NCBI GenBank assembly: GCA_038522735.1
Contig: JBCBJX010000032.1
Location: forward strand, 1 to 29,304
Reading direction: 5' to 3'
DNA from: JBCBJX01 sp038522735
GTDB lineage: Bacteria; Pseudomonadota; Alphaproteobacteria; Caulobacterales; Parvularculaceae
DNA: 29,304 nt
Part shown: positions 15,136 through 24,602 of the stretch, in pieces
How positions within the stretch are numbered: position 1 is the stretch's first letter
How the letters are laid out: each line of letters opens with the position of its first letter
Made by a program: the position numbers and the translations under genes
Notes under the pieces: model-generated
Database searches by the model: none
What the model was told of the DNA's origin: nothing
What the model saw: the letters and a program-made list of their open reading frames with translations, nothing else

Positions 15136-16176
15136 TTACTGCGCCGGGCTTGTCGGCGTCTGGTAGCGCTCGGCGCTGAATACGAGGTCGTCGAGGGGCG
15201 GGCCGGCCTTGGCGACCGGCCCGAGCCAGCAATCAAATCCGAGGGGCGACCCCCCGTCGAGCCGCGCCGGGGCGACGCCCGTGCGCTCACGGCGCAGACG
15301 CGCCCGCCAGCCGAAGGAGAGCCCGGCGGACAGTCCGACCACGTCGCGGAGGCGCCCTGCGTCCGCGCCGGCGGGCGCAAGGCGGCGCGCGTCTTCGCCG
15401 CCCATGGGCCCGAGGGCGATCTCGAAGGCCTGGTCGCGGGTGAAGACGCGCTCGCCGAGGACCGGCGGCGCGGCGCGATCGAGCCGGACGGCTCCGAGCC
15501 GCGCGAGATCCCGTTCCGGCGGCCGCATCCAGACGCCGACGAAAGGACGCGCCTCGACGCGGACGCCGAGAAGTCGCGCGCCGATGCGCTCCAGCGTCTC
15601 CGCACGCGCGGGTCCGCCGGCGAACTGCACCGCAAAGGGAACGATGGCGTCTCCGAGGCTTGTCGCCTTTCGGGCGTGCTCCAGACCGCCGAGGGCCGCG
15701 AGATAACGCACGAACGGGTCCCGGTCGCGGCGGTCGAGGGCGAGTTCCGGTCGCCCGTCCGCCCACGCACGGAAAAGAAGAGAGTAAAACCGGTGATGAA
15801 AGATGTCCGCAAAACGCGCCGCCGCGTCGTCCCGCGCCTGCTTCATGCGGTCGGCCGTGCGCTCCGTGTCCGTCGCGGGCAGGGGGCCGTTCGGGCCGTA
15901 GAGCCCGTTGACGAAAAGCTCCAGCCGATGCGCGGCGCAGTCCGCCGGGGGCGGCGTCAGGGCGCTGATCGTTCGGGGAGCGAACGCCAGGCTGGGGTGA
16001 TGGGTGAAGCGCACCGGATCATCGGCCGGCTTGCCGCTGCGCCCGAAGCCCGGCGCCTCGGGGCGCGCGGCCTGCAGCCGGCGCGCCGCCGCGAAGAAAT
16101 CATGCGCCCACGGCGCCTCGCGAAGGGCGGCGAGGAGCGCTAGGCTGTCGGACGCGTTCCGGTTCTCACCGGCCAT
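15136..16176 (-). CDS. tssG: T6SS baseplate subunit TssG
   Basis: TssG forms the baseplate wedge with TssE, TssF and TssK. The 346-residue protein has the family N terminus, with W-x-HDFFAAARRLQAA (about 23-37), RFTHHPSLAFAP (about 56-67) and ELFVNGLYGPNGPLP (about 85-99), plus the FADIFHHRFYSLLFRAW segment (about 122-138). Its ATG at 16176 lies 37 nt inside the 3' end of tssF, which implies translational coupling. The C terminus has the typical FGWRARLRRER region. Confidence 0.93.
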   Translation of the reverse strand: MAGENRNASDSLALLAALREAPWAHDFFAAARRLQAARPEAPGFGRSGKPADDPVRFTHHPSLAFAPRTISALTPPPADCAAHRLELFVNGLYGPNGPLPATDTERTADRMKQARDDAAARFADIFHHRFYSLLFRAWADGRPELALDRRDRDPFVRYLAALGGLEHARKATSLGDAIVPFAVQFAGGPARAETLERIGARLLGVRVEARPFVGVWMRPPERDLARLGAVRLDRAAPPVLGERVFTRDQAFEIALGPMGGEDARRLAPAGADAGRLRDVVGLSAGLSFGWRARLRRERTGVAPARLDGGSPLGFDCWLGPVAKAGPPLDDLVFSAERYQTPTSPAQ

Positions 16177-17966
16177 CGGACCCGCTCCTCTTTCTGATCG
16201 CGCAGGACGAATTCAGTTGCAGCGTTGAGCGTCGAGGCGCGCGCGAAATACGCCTCAAGCACCGCGGCGAGCGTGAACGAGCCGGCTCCGCGAAAAGCGT
16301 CCGGGTCCGTTGCAAGCTCGATTTCCAGGCCGCTCACATAAGCGGGCGGCCCGTCGAAGAGACGTCGACGCATGATCCGCCCGGCGCGTATCGAGGCGAC
16401 GCCCTCAATCAGGCGCCTCGTTTCGGGCCTCGGTCCGGCGAGGGCCGTCAGCAGCCGGCGGAGCCCCGCAGCGTTTTCGGCGCCTTCGCCGACAAGCTCC
16501 GCGTGACTTGCGGAAAGAAGCTCGACGAGGCTCCAAGACGCCGCGCCGGCGGCGAGAGCTGGCCGCGGCGGCGTCGGCCCTTCGAGGAATGTCGCCTTGA
16601 GGACGGGGCCGGCGCCCTGGGGCGAGAGAGCGTCCCCGGTTCGCAGAGCCGCCGGGAGCGCGCGGTTCGTGCACACCGTATCGACCGCAAGATGCGTCAG
16701 GTCTCGATCCGGCGCCCCGCGACCCGTCTGGTGCAGGCCGAGATAGACATCGACGCCGAAATAGCCGCGCTCTGAAAAGAGCGAACGCTCCCTCCGTATG
16801 GAGAACCGCCCCGCCGCCTCACGCTCGCCTCTCCCGTCGGACGGCGCGGCGTAGAGCGGCTCGAAAACAACCGGCTCCGCCCCGCGATCGCTGACGCCGC
16901 GCACGCCGGTGACCGCGTAGATTTCAAAGTCCTTCGGCCGCGTCCGATCGACGACGAGCTGGTGCTCCCGATGGCCGGCGGAAAGCCGCGACCGGTCGCC
17001 CTTCCGCTCAAAGAGGTTTGCGGCGGGAGCGCAGTGGAGCTTCACCGCGCCCTCATCAAGCCGGTCTTTCAACTCATCGGCGGCCCGCAAAAGAAGAATG
17101 TAGACATCGACAGCCCGCGCCTCGTCGTCCTTCAGCGCCCCGTCGAGCCCCGCCAGCTCCACGAAACGGAAGCGCGGCGCGAAGATAAAGTACTCCTGCA
17201 GCAGACGATGGCCCGAAAAGAGCTCCGGCGTCTGGGGAATGAGCGCCTCGTCGTCGCGAAATCCCTGATGGCGGACGGCGCCGCCGGGCAAGAGGACGGG
17301 ACGCCCCGCGCTTTCGACCGGCGCCGCGACGATCCCGACATTGCGGCCGACGATGTTTTCAAGGAGGGCCTCGGACCGCCCGGCGTCCCCGGCGAGAAAA
17401 AGGGAGACGGAGGCGAGGTCGAGCGCCGACAAGGCGTGGGCCCCGACGCTTCTGATCCGGATGCGGACCGCCGCCTCGGCGCGCACTCCCTTCACAAGCG
17501 CTGCAAGCTCCGACGGTCGGTCGATATAGTCGACGGCGTCTATGGCGATGGGGCGCAGGACGACCGACTGGGCGAGGCGGTAGATGCAGGTCGAGCCTGC
17601 ATCGCCGACGCGCGCCGTGAACGACGATCCGCGCGGGACGCGGAAACCGGATTTCAGCGCCCCTTCTGAGAAGTCCGGCTCAAGCTCGAGGATCGCCGTG
17701 GAGGGGGAGGGCGCAGTCAGATTGGGCGCGACGGCCTCAAGCAGGCTCTCGGTGAATTTCGGAAACTCCGCATCCATCCGCATACGCACGCGGGCCGTCA
17801 GGAAGGCGAAGCCGTCGAGCAGCCGCTCGACATAAGGGTCCGGCGTCTCGCCGTCCTTGAGGCGCAGGCGCGCGGCGATCTTCGGGTGCGAGAGGGCGAA
17901 CTCAGCGCCCATATCGCGCATGAAGCGGAGTTCTTCTTCATAGAGATCGAGGAAACGCGGATCCAT
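16140..17966 (-). CDS. tssF: T6SS baseplate subunit TssF
   Basis: TssF is the largest baseplate wedge protein and pairs with TssG. The 608-residue protein has the conserved start DPRFLDLYEEELRFMRDM (residues 2-19), then a FALSHPKIAARL region and DPYVERLLDGFAFLTARV (about 43-60). The usual family length is about 590-620. The ATG at 17966 follows TssE by 8 nt and has GTGAGG upstream; a GTG at 17978 is possible but would overlap tssE. The 3' end overlaps tssG by 37 nt. Confidence 0.94.
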   Translation of the reverse strand: MDPRFLDLYEEELRFMRDMGAEFALSHPKIAARLRLKDGETPDPYVERLLDGFAFLTARVRMRMDAEFPKFTESLLEAVAPNLTAPSPSTAILELEPDFSEGALKSGFRVPRGSSFTARVGDAGSTCIYRLAQSVVLRPIAIDAVDYIDRPSELAALVKGVRAEAAVRIRIRSVGAHALSALDLASVSLFLAGDAGRSEALLENIVGRNVGIVAAPVESAGRPVLLPGGAVRHQGFRDDEALIPQTPELFSGHRLLQEYFIFAPRFRFVELAGLDGALKDDEARAVDVYILLLRAADELKDRLDEGAVKLHCAPAANLFERKGDRSRLSAGHREHQLVVDRTRPKDFEIYAVTGVRGVSDRGAEPVVFEPLYAAPSDGRGEREAAGRFSIRRERSLFSERGYFGVDVYLGLHQTGRGAPDRDLTHLAVDTVCTNRALPAALRTGDALSPQGAGPVLKATFLEGPTPPRPALAAGAASWSLVELLSASHAELVGEGAENAAGLRRLLTALAGPRPETRRLIEGVASIRAGRIMRRRLFDGPPAYVSGLEIELATDPDAFRGAGSFTLAAVLEAYFARASTLNAATEFVLRDQKEERVRWPVRTGTRPTA

Positions 17967-17974
17967 CGCGCGCC

Positions 17975-18442
17975 TCACCCTCGCCCTTCGACGAGGCGCG
18001 CCGCGCCCGTCTCAAGGTCGATTTCCGCCTCAAGGGCGATGCTTTCGCCCGACGGCGCGTAAACGCCGCTGATCGAAAGACTGAGAACGTCGCGCGCCTC
18101 ACCGTGCAGATCGACATCGACCGACAGGGTGTCCGGCTGCAGGCGAGGTTCGTAACGGTGGATCGCCTCGCGGATCTCCCGCGCGGCGGCGGCCGTATCA
18201 AGAGCGTCGGACGACTCGCCGGAAAAATCCCGTATGCCGAAATTCAGCGCCGATGCGGCGACAAAAGGGTGCCGCGAAAGATCTAGCCGGCCGTCGACCG
18301 ACACCGTGCCGAGGAGCGCGGCGAGATCGCGGCGAATGATCTCGCGCATACGCCGCGGGGAGATCTGGCCGGCGCTCGCGGGCTCCGATTTCGACGCGGG
18401 ATCCGGATCGGTCAGCCGGTCGATGAGCGCCGGCTCGCTCAT
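17975..18442 (-). CDS. tssE: T6SS baseplate subunit TssE (gp25-like)
   Basis: TssE resembles phage T4 gp25 and links the baseplate to the first sheath ring. The 155-residue protein has the gp25 core: an RDLAALLGT segment (about 38-46), SRHPFVAASALNFGIRDF (about 56-73) and REIREAIHRYEPRL (about 88-101), the EPRL patch being the conserved part that contacts the sheath handshake. The gene start overlaps the fha stop by 4 nt (ATGA). Confidence 0.92.
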   Translation of the reverse strand: MSEPALIDRLTDPDPASKSEPASAGQISPRRMREIIRRDLAALLGTVSVDGRLDLSRHPFVAASALNFGIRDFSGESSDALDTAAAAREIREAIHRYEPRLQPDTLSVDVDLHGEARDVLSLSISGVYAPSGESIALEAEIDLETGAARLVEGRG

Positions 18443-19737
18443 GAGCCCCGCCTCGCGCGCCGGACCGCCTCATCCGCCTGCCGTTCGTAGCCTTCTGAAA
18501 ACGCCTTCCAGAACACGCCGGTCGAGCGTTCGTGGAGATCCGTTTTCAGCTTCTCGAAGACCTCGCGATAGCGGTCCTTGGACGCGCCGAAGGCGCCGAG
18601 TTTCAGCCGGCCGCCGCTCTCGAACCGGTCCGGGTGGAGCTGATCAAGGAGCTTCGCGACCCCCGCCTCGACGCCGGCCATGACGGCGAGTTCGTGGGCG
18701 CGCAAATCCGCCATCATCTCCCGCGACGCCTCGACCGGCGGCATGAAGCCGGCCGCCGTTCCGCCGATGAGCCGCTGCAAGGCGTCGTCCACGTGGACGG
18801 AGAATTTCAGCGGATTGTTCTCGCTGGCGCGCACCATGGTGGCGGCGAGACGCAGCTCGTTTCGAAGGCCTGAGCGGGCATTCATCAGATCGAGCGCGCC
18901 GGACATCAGCTCCCGGAACGCTGCGCCCAGCACCTGCGCGGCTTCCTCCCGGTTCTGCGGCGGCGACACCCCGAGGGCGTCGAGAAAGACGTCGAACGCC
19001 TCGCCGGTCTCCTCAGCCGCTTCCGCCGCAATGGGGGCGCGGACCGCCTCGGGCGGAGACGTCGGACGAGCGGGCGCCGGCGGAGGCTGCTGGGCGGGCG
19101 CGAACGGATCGCTCGTCGGCGCTGCGAAAGGGTCGTCCGGGTCCGGCGCGGCGGGCGGCTCGGCGACGGGGTCGGGCGCCCCGTCCTCCTCCCACCATTT
19201 GTCGCCGGCGCCGGAGGGGATCGGCGATTTCGGCGGCGTCGACGGCGGCGGCTGAAAGAAGTCGTCCGGGCTCGCCCCCTGATCAAAGCCCTGGGCGTCG
19301 CCGCCGAGGGGATCGCCGGCCGGCGCGAGCCCGAACGGATCATCGGCGGGCGGCGTCTCATCGAGGGACGACGGGAACGGGTCCGGATCCGCCGCAGTCG
19401 GGCGCTGCGCGGACGGCGGGGCCGCCGCGTCCACTGAAATGAGATACCGGCCGATCCGGAGGCTGTCGCCGGCGGCGAGAGGCCGGCGCCCGTCCTTGCC
19501 GAGCGGCGCTGCGTCGTCGTTGACGAACGTGCCGTTGGTGGAGCGGTCCTCGACGATGTAGCGCCCGCCTTCGAGCCGGATCGCAGCGTGCACGCCGGAC
19601 ACGTGGCGCTCCGGGTCGATCAGCACCCAGTCGTTCGTCGCGTTTCGGCCGATCGTCGCGCCGTCGGCGAGCGTCGCCGCCATGGCGACCCCTTCCGGGG
19701 CCGTCGCGGTCGATACGATGGAGAGTTTCAGCGTCAT
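18439..19737 (-). CDS. T6SS FHA-domain protein (Fha/TagH)
   Basis: Fha proteins bind phosphothreonine on kinase targets and switch T6SS assembly on. The 432-residue protein has an N-terminal FHA domain (about 5-100) with the key residues: GRN (30-32), S47-x-x-H50 and STNGT (66-70). A long Pro/Ala/Asp-rich linker (about 105-225) follows, then a C-terminal TagH-type helical domain (about 240-425) with FLDALGV, NNPLKFS and LLDQLHPDRFE segments. The cluster supplies the kinase, the phosphatase and at least one likely ligand (TssL Thr15). It starts 13 nt after pppA. Confidence 0.92.
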   Translation of the reverse strand: MTLKLSIVSTATAPEGVAMAATLADGATIGRNATNDWVLIDPERHVSGVHAAIRLEGGRYIVEDRSTNGTFVNDDAAPLGKDGRRPLAAGDSLRIGRYLISVDAAAPPSAQRPTAADPDPFPSSLDETPPADDPFGLAPAGDPLGGDAQGFDQGASPDDFFQPPPSTPPKSPIPSGAGDKWWEEDGAPDPVAEPPAAPDPDDPFAAPTSDPFAPAQQPPPAPARPTSPPEAVRAPIAAEAAEETGEAFDVFLDALGVSPPQNREEAAQVLGAAFRELMSGALDLMNARSGLRNELRLAATMVRASENNPLKFSVHVDDALQRLIGGTAAGFMPPVEASREMMADLRAHELAVMAGVEAGVAKLLDQLHPDRFESGGRLKLGAFGASKDRYREVFEKLKTDLHERSTGVFWKAFSEGYERQADEAVRRARRGS

Positions 19738-19750
19738 CCGTCTTCGTACG

Positions 19751-20524
19751 CTACGCTTTCTTCGCTTCCGCGCGAACCACGATCGCGGTGATGTTGTCCC
19801 GCCCGCCGGAGGCGAGGGCGTTGTCGATCAGCATGGCGGCGGCGCGGTTCGGATCCGGCTCGCGCAGCCGGTCGGCGAGCATCGGCGTTGCGACCTCCTT
19901 ATAGAGACCGTCGCTGCAGAGGAGAAAGACGTCGCCCGGCGCGACGTCGACATCGACGCCCTCGAGATCGAGCCCGTCATGGGCGCCGATGGCCCGGGTG
20001 ATGACGTTTCCGGCCATCGCCGCCTCGATGAGGGCGCTTCCGGCCTCGCGCTCGCGCATCTCGGTGACGAGGTCGTGGTCTTTGGAAATCTGTCGAAAAT
20101 CGCCGCCGCGCAGGCGATAGAGCCGGGCGTCGCCGGCCCAGAGGCAGCGCGCGGCGTCCTCGCGGGCGACGAGGGCGACGGTCGCCGCGCCGATAACCGC
20201 GTTCGGCCCGCGCTCGGCGGCCATGGCGCGCAGATCGGCGTTGGCTGCATGCAGCGCGCCGCCGACGGCGTGGACGGCGTCTTTCAGGCGTTTCGGCGAA
20301 CCCGCCCGGTCCGCCCGATCGACGATGAGCGCCGAGGCGACATCGCCCGCTTCGTGGCCGCCCATGCCGTCTGCGACGAGCCAGAGGCCGCGATCGGACC
20401 GGCTGAGATAGTTGTCTTCATTGATCTGCCGGACGAGACCCTTGTTGGTCGCGCCGGCGGCGCGCCATGTGATCGCCGCGCCGCGGCCGCGCAGGAAGCC
20501 GAAAAGGCCGTCCTTGTCGGTCAT
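19751..20524 (-). CDS. pppA: PP2C-family Ser/Thr phosphatase of the T6SS (PppA-like)
   Basis: PppA removes the phosphates added by PpkA and so opposes Fha-dependent activation. The 257-residue protein shows the PP2C motifs: QINEDN (33-38), ADGMGGHEAGD (51-61, metal-binding Asp52), GDAR (131-134), CSDGL (203-207, Asp205) and GGRDNIT (240-246, Asp243). All metal-coordinating aspartates are kept, so it is probably active. No transmembrane segment is visible, so it acts in the cytoplasm. The start codon overlaps the tagF stop by 4 nt (ATGA). In Agrobacterium, TagF and PppA domains occur fused; here they are separate but coupled. Confidence 0.93.
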   Translation of the reverse strand: MTDKDGLFGFLRGRGAAITWRAAGATNKGLVRQINEDNYLSRSDRGLWLVADGMGGHEAGDVASALIVDRADRAGSPKRLKDAVHAVGGALHAANADLRAMAAERGPNAVIGAATVALVAREDAARCLWAGDARLYRLRGGDFRQISKDHDLVTEMREREAGSALIEAAMAGNVITRAIGAHDGLDLEGVDVDVAPGDVFLLCSDGLYKEVATPMLADRLREPDPNRAAAMLIDNALASGGRDNITAIVVRAEAKKA

Positions 20525-21075
20525 AAAAGGCCTCCCGCTTCGCCCGCCCGTGTCTGGATGAAATCTGCATACGGTGCGTCGAAGAGCGCGCCGTCGCGTT
20601 GCAGTTCAAGCCCGTCCGCGCCGCCGCGCCATCTCGACGTCCGGCTGTCCGCCGCCACCGTGTCGGGCGCGTCGAGGCCGTCGATGCGTTCGCTCCAGAG
20701 CGCGAGATCGAAGCTTTCAGGCGCAAGGGCGTCTCGCACCGCGGCGTCGGCGGCGTCGAACCACGGGCCCTCAAGATCGCCGTCCGCATCGCCGCCAGCG
20801 ACCTCCGCGGCGATCGCGAGAGGGAAGTAGCGGCCTGCGGCGTCGACGCTCGGGCAGAGAACCCCCGTCCAGAGCGCGTCGCCGAGGCCGCCTGCAAAAC
20901 GCCAGACGGGCGAGACGAGATAGGCGTCGAGCCAGCCCTCCGCATCGCGCTCTTTCGCTTCGGCGAGGCCGGCCTTGGCCCAGCGTTCCAGACCGTCCGT
21001 CAGCGACCGCGGCAGGCCGCGTCCGATGAAATCGCCGCGAGCGGGCGCTTTTCCGAAATAGCCGAGGGCGCTCAT
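20521..21075 (-). CDS. tagF: T6SS-associated protein TagF
   Basis: TagF (ImpM family) is a post-translational repressor of T6SS, in some species acting through Fha. The 184-residue protein has the diagnostic N terminus GYFGKAPARGDFIGRGLP (residues 5-22), with ERWAKAGL and SPVWRFAGG following. The ATG at 21075 overlaps the tssM stop by 4 nt; an in-frame extension upstream runs through tssM on the same strand and has no TagF similarity. It lies between tssM and pppA, both by ATGA overlap. Confidence 0.92.
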   Translation of the reverse strand: MSALGYFGKAPARGDFIGRGLPRSLTDGLERWAKAGLAEAKERDAEGWLDAYLVSPVWRFAGGLGDALWTGVLCPSVDAAGRYFPLAIAAEVAGGDADGDLEGPWFDAADAAVRDALAPESFDLALWSERIDGLDAPDTVAADSRTSRWRGGADGLELQRDGALFDAPYADFIQTRAGEAGGLL

Positions 21076-24000
21076 TCCAAGGCCTCGGGACAGCGGAAAT
21101 TCGGCCAGGACCGAAGCGTCGTGAACGGGTTGACGCTTGAGGACGGCCGGAAACGATAGCTCGCCCAGAGGGTCTCGGTGCTCAGCGCGATGGTGAGCGC
21201 TCCGCCGGTCACCCGCCCGCCCCGCTGCGAAAGCATGCGGAAGAGATGCCATTCATCGTCCGCAGGCAGGGTTTCCGCCGCGCCGGAGAGGCTCGTGAGC
21301 GAGAGCCGCGAGGGCGTGTCGCTCGGCCAGCGAAGACCGCGCGTCTCCTCCGTCTGCGTCTGGCGAAAGACGATCTCCTTGCCGCCGGCGACGAGGATGG
21401 CGGTCGCGACGTCCGGGTGCGTATCGACGGGCTCGACGGCGAAGGAGACGCCGAGCGGGCCGGCGCAGCCGGCGAAGAACATCTCGCAGATCTCCCGGGC
21501 CGCCTGGAACTGCCGAAGCACGTTCGGATCGCCCCGGGACGCGTCCTTCCAAACCCAGGTCGAGCCGGTATCGTCGATCAGTGGCGCAAGCTCCTCGTCG
21601 ACGAACGTCATCAGCCGCCCGCCGAAGCCCGCCGGAGCGAACAGGCGCTGGAAGTCGCCGAGCGGGATCGCATTGCGGGCGTTCCGGGAGAACGGGAATT
21701 TGTTGAGCGTCAGCGTCCGGCATTCCCGAGCGTGCTCCCGCGCCCAGGCGTCGCGAACATTGTCGAAGCGGCTGCTCTCGCTGTCGCTTTCCGCCGTCGT
21801 GGCGATCTCGTCGATGACATTGCTGAGACCCTTCGTGGCCGGATCATCGAGGGAGGCGGCCGCCCCCCGCATGCGCGAGATCGCCTGGGTCGCGGGCGGC
21901 GGGAGATCGTCCACCCGGCCCGTGTTGAGCTCCGTGACATGACGATCGATGATCTTCATGTCCTCCAGGAACTGCGCGAAAGCGCGTTCGCCCCCCTCGC
22001 CCTCCATCAGGGACTTTAAGGGAGCGAACTCGTTCGCGACGCGCGCGAACGGGCTGTCGGCGTCGGGCCCAGAGGGGGTCGCGGGCTGCCCGAAGAGAGA
22101 GCGCGAGGTGTCGACGGCGGCTTCGGCGGCGTTCTGCGGCGGCGTCAGATCCGTGTTTTGATGAACAAGCACGAGGAAACGCTCGAGGGGCGAATTCGGC
22201 CTCGCGAGCCATTTCAGACCCTCGAACCCGTCCCGCCGCCAGACGCCGACATCTTCCAGAGCGAAAGTCCAGAACTCGATATAATCATCGACGTAGAGGT
22301 CGATCATTTTCTCCGTCAGCGCTGCTTCGTCGACCGGCTCAAAGCTCTCGACGGACGGCCCGTAAGCGAAGGCGTCGGCCTGCATGTCGCGCAGGGCCCG
22401 GCGCGCGCCGCCGGCCGCCACGAACGCCTCGAACCCCTCGCGGGTGTAGATCTGCGGGATCACCGCCTGCAGCGGCCCGCCCGAGCGGCGCACGAGCAGG
22501 GTGTCGGACCGCCCGACGCCGGTGACGAGATCGAACCGAAGCCGCGATTCCTCGGCGCCGGCGGAAGCTTGGGCGAGGCCGTCGAACTTCCAGAGGGCGT
22601 AGGCGAGGCGCGCCGGGTCGAGACGGTCGGGGTTGGAGAGAAGCGCCGTGCGCGCCGCCTGGAGAACGTCGGCGTCGAGATCGACATCGACCGGGCCGCG
22701 GCCGAGTTCCAGCCACGCCTCCAGATGCGTCGCGCCGCGCCCGCGCAGATCAGCGCTTTCTGAAAACCAAGCGAAATCCGCCATCTGACGGAAGAGCGCC
22801 GTATCCTCGCCGCGGATGCGCTGACCGGGCGCGGCGAGCATGGCGTAAGACTTCAGAAGGTGCGGCAGCAGGTCGATGTCGTCATAGATCTTGAAGACAC
22901 TGCCGTCCGCGGGGAACGCATCGAGAACCGTATCCTTGCGGAACAACCGGGTCTCGAAGCGTTCTTTGACGAGCGGCGTCAGCATGCGGTCGAGGGCGCC
23001 GCGATAGGCGTCTTCCGGCGCCTTGCGGGCGAGGCCGGCGCCGACCAGGCCGAAGGTCGGCGCGCGCTCGGTCGCGGTTTCCTCCGCTTGCGCCAGCCGG
23101 TCGAGCCGGGAAAGCGCGGCCGTCGCGTCGGGTCCGAAGCGGCCAGTGAACTGCAGAGCGTTCGGAAACTCTTCCTTGTACCCTTCGAGCACGCGTTCGA
23201 CATCGCGGAAAGCGCCGGCGTTGGATGTGAGGCCGATGGTCCATCCAAGGAGCGCGACGGCGACGGTCGCCGCGGAGCCTCCGAGCGCAGCACGCCGGAT
23301 CATCGCCAGGCGCACCTCCTCTTTTCGGCGGAGGCCGAGAAGGTCCTGCTCCGGGAAGGCGACGCGCTGCAGGGCGTCGCGAATGAAATAGCTGCGCGAC
23401 TGGGCGGGCCGGCGCTCCGCATCCGCCGCGCCGAGCCCGAGAGCGCGACCCATGGACCCGATGAGCCGGTCGATGGGCGCCCCCTCCTGAACGCCGCTCG
23501 TCAGATAAAAACCCCGCACGAGCGGCGTCTCTGAGAAGGTTCCCGGCGAGAACGCCTCGTCGAGAAAGGCGCTGAGCGGCTCTTTCAGGCCGGCGACCTG
23601 CTGCGGAAAGCCGAAGATCAGCGCCCGGCGCTTCAGGTCCCGCTCGTCATGGACGAGATCAAGGGTCTCGCCCGAAAGCCGTTTGACGAGGGCGTCGAAG
23701 GACGCGTCGAAGGAGGCCGACGGGCCGGGGTCGCGCGCAGGATCGAGCTCCAGATCCTGCCGGGTGTAGCCCCAGACCTGCGCGCGCTCCTCGGGCGTTA
23801 GAAGTTCGAAGACTTCCGAGAATCCGGCGACGAGGTCCATCTTGGTGACGAGGACGTAGATCGGCAGGCGGAGCTTCAGATGGGTCTGAATCTCCTGCAC
23901 GCGGCGGCGGACGGCGTCCGCATGGGCTGATCGCGCGCGGGCGTCGGTTTCAAGGAGAATGTCCGCCCCGATCGCAATCAGAACCCCGTTGAGCGGGCGC

Positions 24001-24602
24001 CGCGGCCGGTGCTTCATGAGAAGCTCGAGAAACGCCGTCCACGCCGCATGGTCGCCGCCCGGATCGGAATCCTGCGTCGTATAGCGCCCGGCGGTGTCGA
24101 GAAGGACGGCCTGGTCTGTAAACCACCAGTCGCAGTCCCGTGTGCCGCCGACGCCTTTGAGCGAGGCCTCGCCATAGCTCTGCTCCAGCGGAAATTTGAG
24201 CCCGGCGTTGCGCAGCGCCGTCGACTTGCCCGAGCCGGGCGGCCCGATAATGACGTACCACGGAAGATCGAGGAGCCCCGCCCCGCCGCCGGGCGCGGAT
24301 TTAAGGCGCCCGATCGCCTCCTCGAACTTGTCTTTCAGGACGTCGGCCTCACCCGGCTCGGCGATCTCGTCGAGAAGAGACGCCGCCGCGCGGCGGCGCA
24401 TGAAGCGCAAAGCCGCCTCGCCGCCGAGCCACAGAACAAGGACGCCGAGGACTAGGACGATGCGCGCGCCCGTCTGCACGCCGAAGAAGCCCGAAAGCGC
24501 CCAGACGGCGAGAACGATGAGGATGATCGCGATGAGCCGCGGGGTCACCGGATGGCGGAGGGCCTGCAGCCCGAGGCGCGGGGCGGCTTTGAAGGCGCTC
24601 AT
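21072..24602 (-). CDS. tssM: T6SS membrane complex subunit TssM (IcmF-like)
   Basis: TssM spans the inner membrane and periplasm and joins TssL to the outer-membrane lipoprotein TssJ. The 1176-residue protein has two N-terminal helices (about 22-40 and 46-63), a cytoplasmic NTPase domain with Walker A GPPGSGKST (120-128), a LLDTAGRY segment (167-174) and VTKMD (252-256), a third helix (about 437-457) and a large periplasmic region with the IcmF-related and C-terminal beta domains. Walker A is intact. Its start overlaps the tssL stop by 4 nt. Confidence 0.96.
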   Translation of the reverse strand: MSAFKAAPRLGLQALRHPVTPRLIAIILIVLAVWALSGFFGVQTGARIVLVLGVLVLWLGGEAALRFMRRRAAASLLDEIAEPGEADVLKDKFEEAIGRLKSAPGGGAGLLDLPWYVIIGPPGSGKSTALRNAGLKFPLEQSYGEASLKGVGGTRDCDWWFTDQAVLLDTAGRYTTQDSDPGGDHAAWTAFLELLMKHRPRRPLNGVLIAIGADILLETDARARSAHADAVRRRVQEIQTHLKLRLPIYVLVTKMDLVAGFSEVFELLTPEERAQVWGYTRQDLELDPARDPGPSASFDASFDALVKRLSGETLDLVHDERDLKRRALIFGFPQQVAGLKEPLSAFLDEAFSPGTFSETPLVRGFYLTSGVQEGAPIDRLIGSMGRALGLGAADAERRPAQSRSYFIRDALQRVAFPEQDLLGLRRKEEVRLAMIRRAALGGSAATVAVALLGWTIGLTSNAGAFRDVERVLEGYKEEFPNALQFTGRFGPDATAALSRLDRLAQAEETATERAPTFGLVGAGLARKAPEDAYRGALDRMLTPLVKERFETRLFRKDTVLDAFPADGSVFKIYDDIDLLPHLLKSYAMLAAPGQRIRGEDTALFRQMADFAWFSESADLRGRGATHLEAWLELGRGPVDVDLDADVLQAARTALLSNPDRLDPARLAYALWKFDGLAQASAGAEESRLRFDLVTGVGRSDTLLVRRSGGPLQAVIPQIYTREGFEAFVAAGGARRALRDMQADAFAYGPSVESFEPVDEAALTEKMIDLYVDDYIEFWTFALEDVGVWRRDGFEGLKWLARPNSPLERFLVLVHQNTDLTPPQNAAEAAVDTSRSLFGQPATPSGPDADSPFARVANEFAPLKSLMEGEGGERAFAQFLEDMKIIDRHVTELNTGRVDDLPPPATQAISRMRGAAASLDDPATKGLSNVIDEIATTAESDSESSRFDNVRDAWAREHARECRTLTLNKFPFSRNARNAIPLGDFQRLFAPAGFGGRLMTFVDEELAPLIDDTGSTWVWKDASRGDPNVLRQFQAAREICEMFFAGCAGPLGVSFAVEPVDTHPDVATAILVAGGKEIVFRQTQTEETRGLRWPSDTPSRLSLTSLSGAAETLPADDEWHLFRMLSQRGGRVTGGALTIALSTETLWASYRFRPSSSVNPFTTLRSWPNFRCPEALE

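Noticed and set aside
19682..20830. Plus-strand open frame of 382 codons across fha, pppA and tagF
   Set aside because: It crosses three well-supported minus-strand genes, has no family motif and matches the GC-driven shadow pattern.
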